The notes: a model not told the origin generated them from the letters alone. DNA of 64,000 nt from Poa pratensis (GCA_947311845.1 CAMZMU010000089.1:21880438-21944437); one strand, 5' to 3'; positions 33,213 through 44,405 are shown, numbered from the stretch's first letter. Translations and numbers: made by a program.

Positions 33213-34179
33213 CAAACTGTAGCTACCACCATTGCCGATCGACATCGAGCTCAAGGAACGTACAAAAGGTGGCAAGAGGCAGGACAGGAGTCAAGATGGC
33301 GACGGGGACGGGGATGGCCGGGGATGACTCCACCGTCCCCGCCCCGATCCCCGCCAGTCCCCGTCCCCGTCAGTCCCCGCGAAGCTATCGGGGGGGAAAC
33401 GGCCCCCGTCCCCATCACCGGCGGGTACCCGACACCCACCGGGTATCCATGGGGACCTCGACGCCGACGTTGCTCGCCAGTAGCCTGCTCCTTCTCGCGG
33501 CCTCGCCGAAGCGGACGAGCTCCTCCTTGCCGACACGGACGAGCTCCTCCTGAGTCGCCGGTCGCCGTCGTTGCTGAGTCGCCCGTCACCGTCGCGGCCA
33601 GCTTCTTGCTCGGCCGTCGGCCGTCGGCGTGCGGGAGGAGTGCTGAGTCACAGGAGCTGCCCTAGCACAGTAAAAAGGACTGCAGCAGCAAGAAGAAGAA
33701 AAACAATAAAAGAGAGTGAGATCAACAGAGAGAGAGACAGAGATCTCAAAGGTGATTAGATTGATGTGTGGGAGAAAATTAAGTGAAAGAAAAGGGGATT
33801 AAAGCGGGGCAGTAAGTTGGAATTAATATCACTGTCACCGTGATCGCACCCGTCTCTTTTGTTTAATTAACCCCTACAAGTATAGTGCTATTAACTAGCA
33901 TATGGTTACTTATAATTATTAAGTTCGATCGACCGTTGGTATATTAATTATTTCGTAATTCTTATACACTTATACAATTTTAGTTTGGTGAGAAGTTGTG
34001 CACAAGGTGTGTGTGATCCTTTTTTTTCCAGGAGAAGGCGCCGGTAGCTTATCCTTCAAGTTGTTGCATGTTCAAATATGTAAAAATTCTAATCGAATTT
34101 GTAACTTCCGTAGTAACTGTGTGCAAACTTCCTATTTATCTTAGATTAACAAACATAATTGGTTAGTTAGGTGACTAAT
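33213..34179. other. NAC 3' region and intergenic
   Basis: 80 bases after the stop begins a GGGGACGGGGATGG / CCCCGTCCCC low-complexity block (33,296-33,470), possibly the end of a hAT-type element with such termini. No matching end is proven. The remainder is AT-rich, without genes. Confidence 0.5.
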
Positions 34180-34839
34180 CACTACCAGAAAATTCATCTT
34201 TGCCGGGTGGTCAAAACACTCGGCGAAGGCCGAAATCCACCTCGGCGAAGGCTTCGCCGAGTGGGGCACTCGGCGACACACACTCGGCAAAATTCACTTC
34301 GGCGAAGAATCTTCGCTGCGTGTCTTTTCACAGGATTCTCGGCAAAGAGTTCGCCGAGTGTCGTTTTAGTAGACTCGGCAGAGAAAAGGCACTCACGGCC
34401 GTCACTGGACAAACGACGTCATATCTTCGCCGAGTGCCGGCAGGAACACTCGGCAAACTAAATATAAAGGGACAAAAAAAAGCGACGCCATGAGCCGACG
34501 TCCCGCTCGCTGCTGGGCCTCTCCGGCCTCGTCCTGCTGGCTATGATCGCCGGAGAACGGCGACGTCAAAGATGGACAGGAGCCGAGGCGGGTCAGGGAC
34601 GGCGGAGCGGATGGCCGCCGAAGAACGCCTCGTCCCGTCGATGTTCGCGCTGCTGCTACGCCCGCACGCCGCCCTGTCGCCCCCACGCCCGTGCTATGGA
34701 CGCGGTGGCCGGAGTGGGTCGTTGTTCGCGCCGCTGCCGTTCGGGTCCCGTCGCCGGAGGAGCCCGGCCACATATCAAAGGACAGCGCTGCGGGGCCACG
34801 GAGACGTCGAAGAAGGCCGTCGCGTGGCCGGCGCATGGG

Positions 34840-35155
34840 GGAGCTCGAGGAGGCCGTCGACGATGGTGCGGAAGATGTTGGCGGCCGCACGCTCGGAGTA
34901 GCTCGCCGCGCCCTCGCAGAGCTCCATGACGAGGTGCACGACGTCGTCGGGGTCCTCGAGGGCCTCGCGCAGCCGCACCACGGCCGGACCGCCGCGGGAC
35001 GACATGCGCGGCCACCTCCCTCCGCACGTCGGCCGCGTGCGCCGCGGCAGCTGCAGCTGACGTCTTCGCCGCAGACTCCACGCCGCCCGCGGGCTGCTTG
35101 CGGTGCACCGCGCGGCCGCCGCGCCGTCTTGCACACGAGCGACCCCGTGGCGGCG
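34840..35155 (-). pseudogene. Captured calcium-dependent protein kinase fragment
   Basis: Read on the minus strand, the CACTA-1 interior encodes pieces of a plant CDPK kinase domain in order: ATGSLVCK (ATP-site region), ADVRREVA, then after a one-base frame change [26 protein letters not shown] and [14 protein letters not shown]. The GGELFDRIV-type segment between MELCEG and SERAA is deleted. Catalytic HRD and DFG regions are absent. It is a promoter-less gene fragment carried by the transposon, not a functional kinase. CDPKs couple calcium signals to phosphorylation, but this copy can only act, if transcribed, as an antisense or chimeric RNA. Confidence 0.8.
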
Positions 35156-35433
35156 TCTTCTCTTGCGCGCTGTCGTCGAGCAGAGGAGGAGAGGGCACGG
35201 GATCACGGGAAGATCGGATAAGGCACTACAGGCTAGGACTAGTCTATGCAAAAAAAAACAAAGGCTAGGACTAGCGAGGTGAGAGATAAGAGAGAGACAG
35301 GGATGAAGAGATAGCGATGTGTGGCTCTCTGTTTGCCATGTCATCAATCCGTGGCAACGCCTCTCAACCAATCAGATGCAAGTACGCGGATTGTGCTATC
35401 TCCCAGCTAATTGAGAATATAATTTAACACCTT

Positions 35434-36330
35434 AAAGTTTGTCAAAACTCAAGTTTATCATTTATCCTATCAACTAGTACACATAAAAGGACTCCATGCC
35501 AAACGATTCCTTTTTTTGAGTATTTTTCACTTTATTTGACGTTTTTGAAAAAATGGCCAAAATGGCCACCATGGATATTCATTGAAAGGGGTCACATTTT
35601 TCAAAACCATCGACGGTTCTGTGATATAATCACTACTTGTGTACCTTAAAATGATTTTTGTACAAAAAACAGAGCAAACTATCACGTACTTGTAGTTCAA
35701 ATTTGAATTACTTTCGAGAAATCGGCATAAAGTTATTTAAATAGGTGAAATTAGATAGAAAGAGAGAAAAATCCTAATATTTGTGAATTATCCATAACAT
35801 ATAGACTACTTTGTGTGATAATTGTATTGGTTCAATTTTGCAACGTATTTTTTGTACTTGCTTCATAAAAAAATCATTTTTGACACTTAAAAAATGGAAA
35901 ATGATATTTTGAAAAAAAATTAGAAACCCAGTTTGGTAACATTGTTTCCCATACCAACATACACCTATGTGTCGAATATGGGCATTTTATAACAAACTAT
36001 GGCACGGGAATAACCATATCATGGTCATTTGAGATGAAACATATACATGTTTATACATGATACACCTATTTGTGAAGTAATTTTTTGAAAAGTGTGTCAA
36101 AACTCAAGTTTATCATTTTTTGTATCAACTAGTACACATAAATGGACTCCATGCCAAAGGATTACATTTTTTGATTATTTTTTCACTTTTTTTGATTTTT
36201 TTTAAAAATGATCAAAATGGCCACCATGACTTTTCATCGAAAGGGGTCAAATTTTTCAAAACTATCGATAGTTCTGTGATATAACCACTATTTGTGTATC
36301 TTAAAATGATTTTCTAAAAAAATTCAGAGC
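35434..36330. repeat. Direct duplication inside CACTA-1
   Basis: About 240 bp (TCAAAACTCAAGTTTATCAT ... CTTAAAATGATTTT) at ~35434-35670 recurs at ~36092-36320 with ~10-15% divergence, a period near 658 bp. Similarity continues into the following AT-rich stretch. No coding potential. Confidence 0.75.
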
Positions 36331-36906
36331 AAACTATCACATAGGTGTAGTTCAAATTTGAATTACTTTTGGAAAATTGGTATAAAGCCATTTAAATAAG
36401 CGAAAATAGGTAGAAATCGAGAACATTCCAAATTATTTTGGAGTATCCATCATATATGGACTACTTTGTGTGGAAATTTGATGTGTGCCATTTTCCACCA
36501 TATTTTTTGTACTTGCTACAAAAAAAGTCATTTTGGAATTAGAAATTGAAAAAATACATCTTTGCCGAGAGGGGCACTCGGCGAAAATATCTTTGCCGAG
36601 AGGGGCACTCGGCGAAGATCTTTCTCCGTCACAGCGCCGTCGATCCGGTCGTCAAGTGCCATGTGACGAGTCCTTTTGCCGAGACAAAAGATTCGCCGAG
36701 TGTAATTTCGTGTATTTGCCGACAAAACACTCTTTGCCGAGTGCCTAATCAGGGGACACTCGGCAAAGAGGCTCTTTGCCGAGTGGGCATCACTTTGCCG
36801 AGTGTTTTTTTCCTTCTCTCGACATAGAGGCTCTTTGCCGAGTGTCTCGTGTTTTTGCACTCGGCAAAGGCTTGGACACTCGGCAAAGATGAATTTTCTG
36901 GTAGTG

Positions 36907-37615
36907 ATAAGTGGTGTTTGGTTATGTCTACTAATTGCAAAAATGGTGTGAACAATCTATGTGACTTAGAGCTGCATATCACCTTGATGGGAATAACTTT
37001 ATATTTTTTATATCATTCTTCTAGGTGAAGTCAATTGGTAGTCCGGTTGTGCGTTGCCGGTAGCAATTTGCAGATGTGGAAGTACGCTGGCAGAAAACGA
37101 TGCTTGCGACTTGCATAGGCTAATCCCTAGGTCCTTTGTCTAGCAAATATTATTTATTCTACCATCTTAAACAAGATCCAATGGTTCCTTTTTTAAATAA
37201 TTTGTTCTCAGTTACGAAGAATCATGTATAATATTATATGTAAGTTGTACTACTTCTGTACTCTTGCACGGATAGATAATCGGGTTTTTTTAGAAGGGGA
37301 AATAGTCCTGATAGATTTTTTCCGAAAAGGCGACGAACAACTCGCCTCTGCAATGTTCGTTCAAACATGAGAGTACAACACTATTAAAAGATCGATACAT
37401 GTATCAACCATCTAAAAGGGGAAACAAGAAAACACGGTGGTACACCAAATTGTGATCATGTGATCAAGCCCTCAGCTGCACTAACTGCACAAATCTCGTG
37501 TAACCATTTCCAAAGGGCTATCCATGTCCTGCTGAGATTGGACCATATACGTATTCAGTGGGAAGTCAAAAGGATGACCTGCAAAAAGGAAGAACTTTTG
37601 ATTTGCTAAATATAA
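36907..37615. other. VQ-unit downstream flank, displaced, and intergenic
   Basis: 36,909-37,210 aligns with sequence 3' of VQ3 (46,376-46,810: TGGTGTTT, CTAATTGCAAAA, GTACGCTGGCAGAAAACGATG, TCTTAAACAAGATCCA). It continues the VQ1 3' flank interrupted at ~30,850. No gene. Confidence 0.65.
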
Positions 37616-37617
37616 TA

Positions 37618-37710
37618 CTCCTCTGATCCGTAATAAGTGTCGGCAGCTGTGTACAACTTTTGTACTAGCGCAGCACATATTCTGCGACACATAAAGCGGA
37701 TCGGAGGTAG
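37618..37710. mobile_element. Stowaway MITE
   Basis: 93 bp with terminal inverted repeats CTCCTCTGATCCGTAATAAG / GCGGATCGGAGGTAG and TA on both sides (37616-37617, 37711-37712). Inner GTGTCG / CGACAC pair typical of grass Stowaway. It can fold into a near-complete hairpin. Confidence 0.85.
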
Positions 37711-37712
37711 TA

Positions 37713-38138
37713 TCATTTCTGACATTACACATGGCCCAAATTAAAGCGCAAACCTGTTTATCTGAAGGTGTAGGCGGATGGCCCCTGTTTATCTGAAGTT
37801 GTTGCGAGTTGCAACCCGAATACCAATTCGGCTAAGTGGAATGGCTAAAGGCGCGTCATCGACAAGAGGAACAATTGTGATGTGAAGTCATTGTTTCACT
37901 GCGATTCGACGGGTATGAGAGACAATTATATTAATTTTGATTATTTCTGTGTTTTGTATCTTTGTAGATAAAAGACACGAAGTGCACGAATTTAAGCTAA
38001 TAAACCAACAAACGGTACATACACACAGTGCTGAAAGATCAACTTACAAGAAAAAGCAAAGCTTTAGCTTTGAGGCCTTTGTCAGCTCCCAGCTTGTCGT
38101 CTCCAGCCATCCGCTTGCCCTTCAAAGAAAAACCCTTG
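37713..38138. other. Intergenic, unclassified repeat (left part)
   Basis: No gene. From ~38,060 the sequence runs into 38,988 onward once the hAT element is removed. Confidence 0.45.
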
Positions 38139-38146
38139 CCTTCCCA

Positions 38147-38979
38147 CAGGGGCGGCGCCAGGGGTATGCCCCTGTATTCCCTGGAATACCCAAGATTTTG
38201 CAGCGAAAAAAATATGTATGTATTTGGCCCAGCCCACTAAGGAAGCAAACGCAACCACAACCCAGTTTGTCTGCCTTCGCTCGTTCAGGCTCAGCACGCA
38301 CGCTCGCTCGCATCGCATCGATCCCCTTTCTCTCTCCCCTCACGCGCCAGCCCCTCTCTTCCTCCGCGAACCTCCCTCTCCCAGCTCGCCTCTCACACGA
38401 ACGCCCAGCTCCGGCCACATCGGCAGCTGCCGCGCCGCCGGCCTCCTCATGTTGCAGCCAACGCGGCAACGCGCCAAGGCTGCTCGGGCTCTGCCGTGCC
38501 GGATCTAAGCCGCAGTGCCCCAGCCGGCCACCGTTCGCCAAGGAGGCCAAGCAACATCAGGCATGGATGAGCCGTAGCCCCCCAGCACCACGACGAGGAG
38601 CTCGATTGCCGGCAGGGATCTCGTCCGGCCGCCTCCAATTGCGTCGTCTCAGGCTCACGGGCTGGTCCTTGCCGGACGGCATCAAGCGTCATAGAGGTCT
38701 TCTTCCGGTAGATCGACGCCAAGGAACAACACCATCTGGTTATATTTGCTACACCCTTTTGTACTAGTAGTAGTAGATCTAGTTTTCTAGATGAAATGTT
38801 TTAATTTATTGAATTTTCTCTTGTTTTCTTGTAATGTAGATTGTAGATGTAGAAAAAAATTCTCCTAGATTCACCGTGTTGTTTGGTTCATATATAGCAT
38901 TTAGAGAAAAACAAATTGACATTGGCAAAAAAAAAAAATTGGGTGAATACCCAGCCACCAATTCCTGGCGCCGCCACTG
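38147..38979. mobile_element. Non-autonomous hAT element, 833 bp
   Basis: Terminal inverted repeats CAGGGGCGGCGCCAGG and its partner (CAGTGGCGGCGCCAGG, one mismatch). 8-bp target duplication CCTTCCCA at 38139-38146 and 38980-38987. The interior has a GC-rich ORF-like block (38,270-38,720) open on both strands but without a recognised domain, so no transposase. Confidence 0.9.
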
Positions 38980-38987
38980 CCTTCCCA

Positions 38988-40180
38988 CCAAAGGGCGTCG
39001 TACCGTGACTACCGTCGGAAAGGCAGAGCAGCTCACCCTAGATAATGCATGCACAGATGGGGCTAAATGTCAAGAAGAGAACACCAATCACGAACATCTC
39101 GGCACGGGGGCTACCCAAGAACGTCGCCACCGGTCATAGCACCGACCACCTGGCCAGATGCAAGCTGTAGGATGAGAACAACAAAAGAAGACACAACAAG
39201 ACAATGCCATCAGCGCTGCCGTGAAAGACCACATCTCACAAAGGCCGTTCTCAAGACACATCTGCCAAGGCGATGTCGTAGGAAAGGGGACCACTTACCG
39301 CTCTCTCCTAGACCCGAGGGCGTCAACCGGCCGCCGGCAAACAGAACCACATGCGGAAGGCGAGCACAACAAGCAGAGGAGGAACTTTGATTGAACACGG
39401 CACCTTAGCGCCTCAGGAAACACGTCATCACAAGTAGACCACGAACCACACACAACACGGCCACCTTCACTTAGTCCCAAGGCGGTGCCTCCAGGGAGGA
39501 TACAACGCTAGAATGTCGCCGCCACCCAACTGGTACGATTTAGGATTTTCAACTGGGCACAAGGGAAGGAGGGGAATGGGGATCTACCTCTTGGTGTCGC
39601 CTTCAAGGAGGAAGACGACGTCCGAAACGTCGCTGACATCATGACCTCCTCCATCAACCCAAAAATTCTCCTGGACATATCCCCCAACCTATCCACCCTG
39701 ACTAGGCTCCAAATCTATCTAGCACACCGAAATCCATAGCCAATGGGGTGGGGACAGCGTGGGACGAGGACAACGGGGCGACCTCCATGCCGCGACCACC
39801 ATCCACCGCCTCCTTGCTGCACGCGTGACCGAGGAGAACAGCCAACATCACCGATGAGCGTCCCCTGCCGCTAGGACCGACGCTGCCCTCCCCTCCGAGG
39901 CCGTTGCCCTAGAACCCGAAGCTTCTCGCAAGAGAAGTAAAACTATGAGATCCTAGCCTTGATCGTCTTTGGCAGCCGCGCGTCGGCTTCCGGGCGGAAG
40001 CCTCTGGAAGCGGCGAGGAAGAGGACGGGTGGGGAAGGGTTGAGAGGCGGTTAGGGTTTGTAGCCCCAGAGCGTAGCAACGAGAGGCGGTTAGGTAAAAT
40101 GTATTTACCCATGCGTCGTTGTTAAGTCAACTCATTTATGTAAGTAGGTGGTTATCCACTGAACTAATTAGCTTGGACGC
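38988..40180. other. Unclassified GC-rich repeat and intergenic
   Basis: Similar in style to 28,300-29,220 (GTGCCTCCAGGGAGG, many CCACC/GACC motifs). ORFs on both strands look accidental. No terminal repeats or domains identified. Confidence 0.4.
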
Positions 40181-40181
40181 C

Positions 40182-40520
40182 TTTTTTTTTAGATAAAGAG
40201 TGTATATTAATATCGCGGAGATACAAATTACACCCAGCCTCTGCAACAACGCAATGCCCAAAGCTATTACGGATGCACACAGCCGAAAGACAATAAGAAG
40301 AAGAAATAAAAAGAAAAGTCCCGCTACAGAGTTACAGTCCTTGTAGCAGCCGCACAACCACCACCAAAACAACATCTGATGTCCAATTCTTCAAAAGCAA
40401 CGCCTTCAAGAAGAACAGTGGCAGGCACAACCAATTAAGGACAGACCTTGGGTTTTCACCCTGAAGAATAGTCCTCACTCTCAAAACAATGTCTACCCTT
40501 TGACATAAAGAGAGCACATG
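40182..40520 (-). mobile_element. Non-LTR retrotransposon 3' end (minus strand)
   Basis: A T-run at 40182-40190 followed by AGATAAAGAGTGTATATTAA is the reverse complement of a LINE-type tail (TTAATATACACTCTTTATCT then A-run). The rest is GC-balanced non-coding sequence. 5' limit and target duplication not resolved. Confidence 0.55.
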
Positions 40521-41325
40521 GGTGGCTGGAAGATCAGGCTATCAAAACCTAAATATTTCATTCTTGTGGTGGTGCAGATTTTTGGCTCTTGAGTTCCACT
40601 GCTCCCGCTATTATTATTATTTCAAAAATCATATTCACGAGTTTCAAAAAATTCTGAAAACAAATCCGGTTGTAGACAATAGTATATCCCATAAACATGC
40701 AAAAAATCAGTTTCAAATACTTATTATTCTAAGCTATACAAAAATGACAAGAGTGTGGATCTGAGTATGCATAGTTTCAAATCTAAATTTTATCAGATTT
40801 TATCATTTTTGTGTAGCTTAAAATACAAAGTATTTTATTTTGTGCGTTTGTGAGATACACCATTTGCTACACCCCATTTTTTTCATATTTTTTTGAAGCT
40901 TATAAAAACGATTTAAAAAAAATTAAGTAGCAGGAGCACCGGACTCTGAAGCCAACTACACTTTCCGATTATTGCACTTGTTCTTCCTTACTTTATCTCA
41001 CTTTTCCTTAGCTTATAGCTACTGTTCTCCTACCTTCGCTCGGTCAGACCAACGATGTCCTGATTGCTCACCTGATGGGTGAATGGGTGATGAGAACTGA
41101 GAAGAGTCGTCGCGACTCGCGACCGCGCGCGTTACTTCCGGGAGCGCACCCGCTGTCTCCTCGTGCGATCGCTATGGGATACCGATCGATGGGACAGCAA
41201 TTGATCAATGGCGAAAGTCATTTGAACACACGCGCGCACACTACTGACTCCATGGAAAAACCTTGAGAAAGTTACTTCGCGTGCTGGTGTAAATATATAT
41301 GAGTGCCCGATCCTATGTTAGCATG
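40521..41325. other. VQ2 upstream sequence
   Basis: From ~40,742 this is the left arm of the tandem unit that recurs at 42,944. It includes an AT-rich repeat (GACAAGAGTGTGGATCT) and a segment with GAGAACTGAGAAGAGTCGTCG that resembles the upstream-type repeats at 21986 and 24016. Confidence 0.65.
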
Positions 41326-41597
41326 TGTCACAAACTTATAAGACGATCAGTCACCCAGAACAGCTGAAATTCCACATGGCGACCAAGAGAAGATAGTGCC
41401 GTACATACCAGTACAAAACAAGGCCGACACACAATTCAAAACAAGATGAAGGCCGACATCTTAAGTACGCACTCTCTCCAATTCCGTTCATGACATCACC
41501 TCTGCCACTACTATTTCAAACCTTGGAGCTAGAGACCGGTTCTGTGAATTCCTCACCATCAACCATAATTGCAAGTCACCTCCTTCCTTCCGTCCGC

Positions 41598-41605
41598 CAT
41601 ATATA
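41598..41605 (+). promoter_or_regulatory. TATA box of VQ2
   Basis: CATATATA in CCGCCATATATACCTCCACGCC, conserved upstream of all three VQ genes, 114 bases before the chosen start codon. Confidence 0.7.
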
Positions 41606-41718
41606 CCTCCACGCCTGCCCCCTCACGCTTCTCATCTTCATTCCTAGCTAACTCTCCATCTCTCATCGCTCCTCCTCCGGCCTCTCTAATCTCTGTCTCA
41701 GCCTGCGCTCGCAAGTCA

Positions 41719-42321
41719 ATGGGGGAGCACGCGTACGACCACAGCAGCATGAGCCCGTCGACGCCGCCGGTGCAGCAGCACAGGGGCTCCTCGCGCCACC
41801 ACGCGTCGGTGCCATCCACATCCAGGACTGGCACCACGCGGCCAGCGATAAGGATCATCCACATCATCGCGCCGGAGATCATCAAGACCGACGCCGCCAA
41901 CTTCCGGGACCTCGTGCAGAAGCTCACCGGGAGGCAGCAGCAGAAGCCTGCCTGCGACGCGGAGGACGACGAGGACAAAAAGTCGGTGACGGTAACCACG
42001 GCGCCGACGCCGCCTTCGCCGGTAGAGGAGAAGCCACAGAAAAAGAGGCTGCCGGTAGCGCCGGGGCTGGACGATTTCGTGGTGCAGCAGGAGAACAGGA
42101 GGAGGAAGAAGATCAAGTGCGAGGTGGTAAAGGTGGAGGAAGGAGGGTTCGGCGGCGGCGATCTTGATTTCGGTGAGCTCTGGATGGACCTCAACCCTGG
42201 GGGTTTCTTGAGCTTCTTGGAGGAGGACGTCTTCCAGGGGATGGCCCCTGACTTGTTGCAGCCTCCGCTTGGGTCGTCGAGGGATTTGATTGGTGAAATG
42301 TGCGCGTCATTTCTGGCTTAA
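41719..42321 (+). CDS. VQ-motif protein 2 (intact)
   Basis: Intronless, 200 aa. Residues 62-71 are FRDLVQKLTG, the canonical FxxxVQxLTG motif, following RPAIRIIHIIAPEIIKTDAA. A Pro/Ser-rich linker has SP/TP-type sites (TPPSPVEEKPQKKR) that could be MAP-kinase targets. A basic ENRRRKKIK stretch (126-133) is a likely nuclear signal, and a hydrophobic/acidic C-terminus LWMDLNPGGFLSFLEEDVFQ ends MCASFLA. The frame is open upstream to 41569 but the TATA box lies inside that extension, so the ATG of MGEHAYDHSS is chosen, as in VQ1 and VQ3. Expected role: nuclear cofactor of WRKY factors, MKS1-like by the VQ surroundings. Subfamily not asserted. Confidence 0.92.
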   Translation: MGEHAYDHSSMSPSTPPVQQHRGSSRHHASVPSTSRTGTTRPAIRIIHIIAPEIIKTDAANFRDLVQKLTGRQQQKPACDAEDDEDKKSVTVTTAPTPPSPVEEKPQKKRLPVAPGLDDFVVQQENRRRKKIKCEVVKVEEGGFGGGDLDFGELWMDLNPGGFLSFLEEDVFQGMAPDLLQPPLGSSRDLIGEMCASFLA

Positions 42322-42943
42322 TTAGGTAGTTGGAGGCTTAGAGCTTTCTTTGTGATCTTTTTGTTTTTTGGTTGTTCTTGTGAGGATGTTTGCACTTTGG
42401 TTGAGAGAATTGAATTATTTTTTCTCTTCCCTTTGTCTAGATTGTAGTGGCGGGTGGAAGTTCATGCACCCATGGTCAGCAAATAGTGATTATGTAAGGA
42501 ATACTGGTGGGACGAGTATCAAATGAAATCAGAAATGATCAATTTGGATGCTTACATTTGTCTTGATCTCTGAATGTGAATAATTGTTCTTAATCTGTTC
42601 CATCTTTGAATGTGACACTTGGAGAAAATAAGAACAGTGATATTGTGAAACTGAATCATGATCAGTGAACTTCTGCTTCCGCATTGTAGTTGCATTCTTG
42701 ATGGTCATTCTACCCTTCATTATTAGAACGAAAACAAAAACACCATGTTGATAACTACTAAAAAGTTTCTCCCTTGTGTGTGCACAAGATGGAGCTCCAT
42801 GATTCCATCCATTTGGCTGTGTCCAGTTCTTTTAGTAGCTAGACCTGCCAAAGGGTGCTCTGATTAGGTGGTGTTTAACGGTGTTTTACTAATTGCAAAA
42901 TGATGGGGATGACTCTATTTTGTATAGCAATCGTCAAAAATGA
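42322..42943. other. VQ2 3' UTR and flank
   Basis: Aligns with the VQ1 (30336 on) and VQ3 (45737 on) 3' flanks. No gene. Ends at the tandem junction. Confidence 0.7.
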
Positions 42944-43413
42944 CAAGAGTGTGGATCTTAGTGTGCATAGTTTCAAATCTAAATTTATCAGATTTTATCA
43001 TTTTTGTCTAGTCCAAAATACAAAATATTTGAAATTGATATTTTACACGTTTGTGAGATACACCATTTGATACACTCCTATTTTTTTCATAATTTTTTGA
43101 AGCTCATAAAAACGACTTAAAAAATTAATTAGCAGGAGCACCGGCACTCAGGAGCCAAAAACTTGCACTTGATATTCCTCACCTTATCTCACTTTTCCTT
43201 AGATAGCTGCTGTTCTCCTACCTTCGCTCGGTCAGACCAAGGAGGTCCTGATCGCTCACCTGATGGCTGATGAGAACTGAGAAGAGTCGTCGCCACTCGC
43301 GACCGCGCGCGGGCCCCGGCCTGGTATATGCACGTCAAGCAGGCGCGCGTTACTTCCGGGAGCGCACCCGCTGTCTCCTCGTGCGATCGCTGTGGGATAC
43401 CGATCGATGAGAC

Positions 43414-44005
43414 TAAGGGTGTAAACGGATAGGATAATTTCCGTACCGGATCCGTCGCCGAATCCGTTTTAAAGAATACATATCCGGTTTCGAAGAATCT
43501 GCCGGATAAGGATATCCGATTCCGAACTTAACACCCGGATACGGTATAGGATATGGTATGTAAAATAGCATCCGAATATGGATTATCCGAATATTAATTA
43601 GGATTATCCGATGGTTATAATCCGAATAATCTGATTTTCTACCGAAATGTCTAAACTAATAGAGCACAATTTGTAGTTAGTGAGTTGTGAAATTCATTTG
43701 TGGAGCACAATTTGTAGTTAGTTCTATTTTTCTAAACTAATAGAGTACAACTTTGTTAGATTATTACGTTGTTGAGCTATTGTTTTTGGTTATGTGGGCT
43801 GATGATGTACATTGCGTATACCGATCCGACTAATTTTCTTTCCGCCCCGAATCCGCTCCGTTTCCGTTCCGAATCCGTGATTATATCTATCCGCTCCTGA
43901 ATCCGCAACCGTTCATTATCCGATCCGATCCGAATCCGAGAAAAAAATATGGTAAAAGATATGGTAGAGGTAAAATCCGATCCGATCCGATCCGTTTACA
44001 CCCTA
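43414..44005. mobile_element. hAT-type MITE upstream of VQ3
   Basis: 592 bp, ends TAAGGGTGTAAACGGAT and ATCCGTTTACACCCTA (imperfect inverted repeats). 8-bp target duplication GATGAGAC at 43406-43413 and 44006-44013. Interior rich in ATCCGAAT/CCGATCCG repeats. No transposase. The VQ2 unit has the uninterrupted site near 41,195. Confidence 0.92.
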
Positions 44006-44405
44006 GATGAGACAGCAATTGATCAATGGCGAAAGTCATTTGAACACACGCGCGCACACTACTGACTCCATGGAAAAACCTTGAGAAAGTTACTTCGCCT
44101 GCTGGTGTAAATATATGAGTGCCCGATCGTATGCTAGCATGTGTCACAAACTTACAAGACGATCAGTCACCCAGAACAACTGAAATTCCACATGGCGACC
44201 AACAGCAGATTGTTACATACCAGTACAAAACAAGGCCGACACACAATTCAAAACAAGATCAAGGCCGACATCTTAAACTACACACTCTCTCCAATTCCGT
44301 TCATGACATCACTTCTGCCACTATATTTCAAACCTTGGAGCTAGAGACCGGTTTTGTTCCTCACCATCAACCATAATTGCAAGTCACCTCCTTCCTCCCG
44401 TCCGC

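Larger units (their letters stand above)
34180..36906 (+). mobile_element. CACTA transposon carrying host gene fragment (CACTA-1)
   Basis: Perfect terminal inverted repeats of 26 bp beginning CACTACCAGAAAATTCATC. Subterminal regions (34,195-34,460 and 36,555-36,900) carry many CACTCGGCAAAG / CTTTGCCGAGTG units in both orientations. The middle has a GC-rich captured gene piece and an AT-rich internally duplicated block. No transposase, so non-autonomous. The 3-bp flanks (AAT and ATA) are not identical, so the target duplication is mutated or absent. Confidence 0.9.
40742..42943 (+). repeat. Tandem duplication unit containing VQ2
   Basis: 2.2 kb aligned end to end with 42,944-46,443. The junction (…TAGCAATCGTC then AAAAATGACAAGAG…) joins the right edge of this unit to the left edge of the next. 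The right unit runs on into TAGCAATCTTCTTGGTC, the presumed original flank. Confidence 0.85.

Noticed and set aside
34402..35136. 244-codon minus-strand ORF in CACTA-1 as a gene
   Set aside because: It is in the wrong frame relative to the kinase-like residues and is low-complexity Arg/Ala/Ser; only the kinase fragment in the neighbouring frames is meaningful.
37937..38767. 276-codon ORF as a host gene
   Set aside because: It starts in an unclassified repeat and runs across the boundary of the hAT element at 38147; codon content is incidental to the GC-rich core and no domain is seen.
41569..41718. N-terminal 50-residue extension of VQ2
   Set aside because: The TATA box lies inside this stretch and the extension is not retained in VQ1; the MGEH start is shared by all copies.
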